Assembly (NCBI RefSeq): GCF_964355755.1
Contig: NC_092670.1
Span: 2,255,001 to 2,319,000 of the forward strand
From: Antedon mediterranea
Lineage: Eukaryota; Echinodermata; Crinoidea; Comatulida; Antedonidae
Direction of reading: 5' to 3'
Length of the DNA: 64,000 bases
Of this stretch, positions 59,359-64,000 are shown one piece after another. The position numbers were made by a program, and so were the translations under genes. The notes under the pieces are model-generated. The model did no database searches and was not told the origin of the DNA. It saw nothing but the letters and a program-made list of their open reading frames with translations. The number at the start of each line of letters is the position of its first letter. Position 1 is the first letter of the stretch.

Positions 59359-59570
59359 TGTCACGGCAACTTTAAAAAATATCACGGCAATTTTTTCCAA
59401 AAAAGCCACGGCAATTTGAAAAAAGCCACGGCAATTTGAAAAAAGCCACGGCAATTTGAAAAAAGCCACGGCAAATTAAAAATAAAACATCACGGCAAAT
59501 GAAAAAAAAACATCGCGGTAATTTAACAAAAATACCACGGCAACTTAAAAATGAAACATCCACGGCAAAT
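59359..59570. repeat. CACGGCAA minisatellite
   Basis: Core CACGGCAA(T/A)TT repeated about ten times at 19-25 bp intervals; four central units (CCACGGCAATTTGAAAAAAG) are perfect 20-mers. It stops at the base where the 78-bp inverted repeat begins. Confidence 0.85.
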
Positions 59571-59864
59571 TAGGAAGATTAAACGAGACTTACCTGTAAG
59601 TTGAAGTTTGATCACTATTTTATGAATATGTGAGTGAGGTGTAAACTGAGATCCCGACGCGCACGCGCACCCTCATACTTTAAATCAAACATGTCCAGAG
59701 TAATAATTTGCAGCGATAAGTATATATATGATAACCTGCATTGTTCTATAATAATAATTGTTTTACTTGGGGTGGGTTGAGGCGGGCAGTTTACACCTCA
59801 CTCACATATTCATAAAATAGTGATCAAACTTCAACTTACAGGTAAGTCTCGTTTAATCTTCCTA
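59571..59864. repeat. Perfect 78-bp inverted repeat with 138-bp spacer
   Basis: 59571-59648 is exactly the inverse complement of 59787-59864. Spacer 59649-59786. The arms contain a near-palindrome around CTTACAGGTAAGT. It may be a small foldback element or the terminal and internal complementary regions of the adjacent DIRS element. Confidence 0.85.
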
Positions 59865-60212
59865 TTTTATTTCATATACGTTCGCTGTAAACTGAGATGT
59901 TTAAAGCCAACTCTGGAAACATGTTTGAACTGTAAACCAAATAAATGACGGAAATGTTAGTTTCAATAAAACAACTTTATTTCCAAAAGTCTACATTCAT
60001 TCATAAGGATGTTTGCCCTAACGGGCAACTTAAATATGACAACTATCGTGTTGTATTAATAATAAAGCATTTATTTTGCTTATAATCAATAGTCCAACGT
60101 TTTAGGATTCTCACCCTAAAAACATCAATTAGAAAACTAAACAACAATATTAAACTGGTTCAAAATGCAAACAGGGGCTATTTGTTGTAGCCAACAACAA
60201 ACACAACCAATA

Positions 60213-61211
60213 TTAATGAGTTGATGAATCAATTTTTCTCAACAGTGCCTGTTGAAATGACGGATTTTCTACAAATTTTATAGGCTTATTATAATATCTG
60301 TTTAGTGTATGTTCGTTTCTCCACCCAGCTGTTTTCATTATTAAGTCAACCGGGACATTCCTTAATTTTGCTGATGAAGATGCAGCCGCTCGGACCGAAT
60401 GGGCTTTAAATTTTGTTGTATCTACTCCTGCTTCTGATAGACCTGTCCTTATCCATCGAGCAATTGTGTCTTTTGATGCCTCGGCATACGGTTTCTTATG
60501 ACATATAAAAAATCTGTCCTTATTTTCCCTTAAATTACTAGTTTTTTCCCTGTACTTTAGAATTGTTCTGACCGGACATAGGGCAGGGTCTTCACTTTTG
60601 TGGAAAACCACCAGTTGACCTGTGTTGTTTGGTCTGCTAGTTTTTAGTAATGTACAAATGTAAAAGGTGATTGCTTCATTCTCGATATTCATATTTGAAA
60701 ATTTGAAATTATATAAGGTTTGAAGCCTACTTGAGGACAATAATGCTAATAACAATGCTACTTTTATGGTAAATTCTTTAAGCGATAATGTATCATCGTT
60801 AATTGTTCGCCTCAGATAGTCTGTAACTAAGCGAACATCCCAAATTTGTGCATATTTTGGAGTCGGTGGGTTAAAATTGAATAACCCTTTCATAAATCGT
60901 TTCAGTTCAATAGACTCCTCCATGTTTATATTTAAGATTTCGAGAAAATTTACAATTGCGCTTTTCGCCGTACTGATAGTACTATAGCCTAAGCCCTCGT
61001 CCTTCAGCTTTATCAAGAAATCGAGGACGTGACCGGTGTTTAGCTGTTGCCATGTGATTCCTCTGATTTCACAAAAGTCTATAAATTTTGTTAGCTGTGA
61101 GTTATATTGCTTCCACGTTGACCGTCTCCAAGATTGCAGAATGACGTCTGCTGCAGTATTGCTTATTCCTTTGTTGTAGAGTTCCGCCCTGATAGCCTGC
61201 AGGCAAAAAGG
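60213..61211 (-). CDS. DIRS tyrosine recombinase
   Basis: The frame is open from a TAA at 61212 to 60213, 332 codons, with no ATG near the start. A good acceptor (TTTTTGCCTGCAG) lies at 61197, so expression by splicing or read-through is possible. N-terminal SAM-like part with SWRRSTWKQYNSQLTKFIDF. Catalytic domain: Arg in SSSRLQTLYNF, then HSVRAAASSSAKLR (His-x-x-Arg), AGWRNEHTLNRYY with the nucleophilic Tyr. The enzyme would integrate circular element DNA. All four key residues are present, so the domain itself is not visibly broken. Confidence 0.85.
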   Translation of the reverse strand, partial: PFCLQAIRAELYNKGISNTAADVILQSWRRSTWKQYNSQLTKFIDFCEIRGITWQQLNTGHVLDFLIKLKDEGLGYSTISTAKSAIVNFLEILNINMEESIELKRFMKGLFNFNPPTPKYAQIWDVRLVTDYLRRTINDDTLSLKEFTIKVALLLALLSSSRLQTLYNFKFSNMNIENEAITFYICTLLKTSRPNNTGQLVVFHKSEDPALCPVRTILKYREKTSNLRENKDRFFICHKKPYAEASKDTIARWIRTGLSEAGVDTTKFKAHSVRAAASSSAKLRNVPVDLIMKTAGWRNEHTLNRYYNKPIKFVENPSFQQALLRKIDSSTH

Positions 61212-61238
61212 TTAAGTCTGTTATAAAGGGGATGACAA

Positions 61239-62369
61239 TCATCTGAACCACAATGTTAAGGCATGTTTGGTATTCTTAAACCTCAGTGGTTCCCCAACCA
61301 TCATTGATAGTAATTTGGGATACCAATACTGTGTTGGCCAGTTTGGGACCACCATGATAACTATGGCATTATCTGTCAATATTTTTTGCAAACATCTACC
61401 TATAGGGCAGAACGGCGGAAAAGCATAGAGCTTGGCAGAGGACCAATTTTGTAGAAATGCATCGATACCAATTGAATCTGGGTCCGGTTTCCATGATATA
61501 TATTTCGGAAGCTGTGCATTGTGCCTAGAAGCGAATAGGTCTATATCCAGTTCGCCGAATGTTTTAGTGATTTTTATAAACAATTCTTTGTTAAGCATCC
61601 ATTCTGTCTCATCTTTAAACTGACGAGACTTTGCATCAGCTATTATATTATCTCTACCTGGGATGTATTCTGCACTTATCCAAAAATTGTTCTCAATACA
61701 ATGCACCAAGACCAGATGGCTTTTGAAATTTTATTGCACGCAATTGATTTTGCACCGCCCATGTTGTTTATGTAAGCTACTGCCGTGGTATTATCACCCT
61801 TCAACCTTATGTGCTTAGCTTTTCTCTCACGGGACAATGCTTTAAGGCCGAAAAAAAGCAGCCAGCAATTCTAAGTAATTAATATTTAGTGCCCCTGTAG
61901 CATATGCAATGTCTAGGTCTTTGTTTATCCACCTTCCCCCAGTGTGGGTATGTCCATCAGTGGCACCCCAGCCTAGACCACTAGCGTCTGTCTCAATTGT
62001 TAGGTCGGGGTACCCATGATATATCAATTTATATGCGTCTTTGACATTATTTTGCCACCAAAGAATATCGTCCCGTCCATTGACGGAAATACTAATAGGC
62101 CTATCGTAATGGCCTTTATTTAGTTTTAGAGCTAGTATTTTCTCCTTCTCTAGTGCCCTATAATGAAGCTTTCCATACTCTACAGCAGGTAGTGTTGCTA
62201 TAATTTTGCCTAAAAATTGCGCAACTTTCCTAATGGTAGTATGACTTAATGTAAGTATGTGTTTACTTTGAACTCTAATTTCCTCCTTCTTGTGATATGG
62301 AAGGGAAACCGTCATACTTATAGAATTTATTTCAAATCCCAAGAAGGTTATGATCTGCGTAGGATTCAT
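61239..62369 (-). pseudogene. DIRS reverse transcriptase end, RNase H and following domain (frameshifted)
   Basis: 62369-61842: FLGFEINSISMTVSLPYHKK, then the RNase H core TDASGLGWGATDGHTH and LNINYLELLAAFF (Asp and Glu). A 1-nt shift in an A/T run near 61855 and a 5-bp insertion near 61697 break the frame; AYINNMGG and KAIWSWC lie between them. 61709-61239: EYIPGRDNIIADAKSRQF (RNase H end), then DIDLFASRHNAQLPKYISW, AFPPFCPIGR and VVPNWPTQYWYPKL, the region after RNase H found in DIRS elements and sometimes compared to methyltransferases. Confidence 0.8.
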
Positions 62370-62385
62370 TACTGATTTTTCTCTA

Positions 62386-63739
62386 TCTATATTATAAGTG
62401 AGAGAGTTTGTCTGTCTGTTTGTTTGTTTGTTCGTTATACAAAATTTTGTTACTGCACATAATCTTACATATGGGGTATCAAAATGACCGTAATTGTACC
62501 GGGAATGTTCTAAGCTATATTTCTACATCATCCGCCACCTAGGATCCAAGTTAGGGACCAAAATGTGGTCAAACCCCCCACTTTCGATGTTTGTTCGTTA
62601 TAAAAATTTCTGTTTCTGCACGTAACCATACGTATGGGGTATTAAAATGATGGCAATTGTACCCGGAAGGTTTTAAACTACATTTAAAAAAATTCCCCTG
62701 ACTCCTGGGGTTTTTGTGGGAGGGGTGGGAGGAGTGGGCGGGGGTGGTGTGGTGCTTTGTGATGTCATTTTTTGCTAGGGCTCGGGGTTGTAGGCTATTG
62801 AATTGTAAAATTATACTACAAAAGTTTTACAGTATTTTAATTATCCTCAGCAAGGCGTATATAGATATACATATTTTATTCATTAACCAATATGACACCT
62901 ATTCATTTACACATTTAGCAAAGTACTTTAACCATATCCAGCTATGTATCGTCTCTTGGATTGTCTCAGTACAAACATCCATTCCTGTGTGAACATACAA
63001 ACGTTGTTTACTGTGTTCAACTACACCACCAATCCTCCAAGGGAAAAACGTGGGGTTGGGAGATAGGGTTTGGGTTCAGGGGATAGTGGGGGATTTTGCT
63101 TACACCAGAATTGTGGTTGGAAAATGTTAAAGTATTTAATCATCCCTGGGAAGCGGATGGGAGGTTGGGGTGGGGATGTAGGCCTATCACCATGACCGAA
63201 ACTGTATTTGAAAACTGCCACTGAGGGATTATGGGTTGGGAGTGATAATAACATAATTTGTACTGGGGTGTAGTGTAGTAGGGGGAGGAGGAGCGAAAAT
63301 ACTAGCGTAATGAAGTAGCCTATATGATTGGATTGTACTAAGGAAAGTTACTAAATTTGAACTGTCCAGGGGAGGAGTCAAGGTTTGTTGGTGGCTGGGG
63401 TGGTGAAAGGAGAAAGAAGGCTGGGGGGCCGCAGTATCTAAATTACATATTTTAATTATCAGCCAATATGACACCTATTCATTTACACAATTTACAACGT
63501 ACCATTTAACCATTATTAGACCCATCGTAGCTATGCATACTCCTCTCAATTCGAAGCTTAGGTTGAATTGAATTTGTCCATCACTGGGAAGAATTTATTT
63601 TTAAGAAAGAGTATGGGGTGTTATTGAAGAGGGGTGGAGGTTGGCGAGTACAGACAGATACTCATGGCGTCGGGTGTTATGTACTGAGAAGGCTGTAAAC
63701 TAATTTTGAAACCCGCCCTGGGGCGGGTATAATTGCTAG
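62386..63739 (+). mobile_element. Non-autonomous Helitron (1354 bp) inside the DIRS reverse transcriptase
   Basis: 5' end TCTATATTATAAGTGAGAGA preceded by A; 3' end with GC-rich hairpin CCCGCCC/GGGCGGG (63713-63728), then CTAG at 63736-63739 followed by T: the full Helitron signature with insertion between A and T. The host reading frame resumes without loss on both sides. Inside are two pairs of about 90-bp direct repeats (62430 and 62590; 62880 and 63458). No Rep/helicase. Confidence 0.85.
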
Positions 63740-64000
63740 TTAATGATAAAACCCAATGAGGCTAGAAGTTCACTAGTTTCCCTGGCGGTACCGCCGGCCA
63801 AGTCTTCTGACTGGTTTATACACAAAATGTCATCAATGTAAACCAACAGAATATGCCCTCTGCTGCGCAAAAACGCAATTGGGGGCTTCAATAATTTCGT
63901 GAAAAGTCTAGGCCCTGAGCTAAGCCCATTAGGCAATGCGACAAACTTATACAGGTTGTCTTTCCAAACAAATTTTAAATATTTAGTGTCCGACTCTGCT
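63740..64000 (-). pseudogene. DIRS reverse transcriptase, catalytic part (cut by window edge and Helitron)
   Basis: Reads YKFVALPNGLSSGPRLFTKL, then HILLVYIDDILCINQSEDLA with the catalytic YIDD (V-Y-I-D-D). The frame is open to the window edge upstream. The first stop downstream is made by the CTAG end of the Helitron. Confidence 0.85.

Larger units (their letters stand above)
59865..64000 (-). mobile_element. DIRS-type tyrosine-recombinase retrotransposon (partial, degenerate)
   Basis: In minus order: reverse transcriptase (from beyond the window to 61.8 kb), RNase H and a downstream domain (61.2-61.8 kb), tyrosine recombinase (60.2-61.2 kb), 3' leader. Recombinase in place of integrase defines the DIRS order. 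The limits are not fixed: the 3' end lies between 60200 and about 59571, and the 5' end is outside. A Helitron splits it. Confidence 0.8.

Noticed and set aside
59359-59570. CRISPR-like array of short regular repeats
   Set aside because: Eukaryotic context, short A/T spacers that are themselves repeats, no leader or cas genes; a minisatellite.

Overview
This is a eukaryotic window: AT-rich, intron-rich and crowded with transposable elements (non-LTR, Ty3/gypsy, DIRS, Helitron and foldback types). Many clusters of the word AGGCCTA and the gene content (ROCO, ZU5/UPA, death and death-effector domains) suggest a marine invertebrate, perhaps an echinoderm or another deuterostome. That assignment is inference; no species marker is present.

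One host gene dominates. It lies on the minus strand from an ATG at 44915 down to at least 7059. I could assemble 31 exons by eye with GT/AG borders and matching phase at every junction. In order they encode a tandem death-effector-domain (DED) pair, a ROC GTPase domain spread over several exons (GxxxxGKT at 39.4 kb, DFGGQ at 25.1 kb, GTH at 24.0 kb), a COR domain (19.3-23.8 kb), a death domain (18.3-18.6 kb), ZU5 (16.4-16.9 kb), UPA (14.1-15.9 kb), a second DED-like pair (11.2-11.7 kb) and a ladder of phase-1 micro-exons rich in Arg/Ser. The predicted protein is about 1630 residues, and the end was not found. It looks like a very large NTPase/adaptor of the cell-death or innate-immune signalling type. 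The first DED exon and its two linker exons sit in a 1315-bp unit repeated four times (39651-44910). The three downstream copies lack the ATG but have a possible in-frame splice acceptor, so the gene may encode up to four DED pairs in series.

The gene's introns hold a Penelope-like relic (7.3 kb), LINE fragments (9 and 21-23 kb), a Helitron (14.5-15.1 kb), an almost full-length LINE with 9-bp target-site duplications (25.4-30.0 kb) and a young Ty3/gypsy element with near-identical LTRs and one 1634-codon gag-pol frame (32.8-38.9 kb).

Left of the gene (1-6.55 kb) are a 776-bp element with 8-bp duplications and a 4.8-kb foldback element (A) with 10-bp duplications. A carries a nested 2-kb element (C) and a LINE inside its right terminus. 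Right of the gene are a Rex1-like LINE tail, a Helitron-like element, and an 8.9-kb giant palindromic foldback element (B) of the same family as A. B also carries a copy of C, plus about 5 kb of satellite arranged as two head-to-head arrays with a 371-bp dimeric period. The last 4 kb is a DIRS-type retrotransposon on the minus strand whose reverse-transcriptase frame is interrupted by a clean 1354-bp Helitron.
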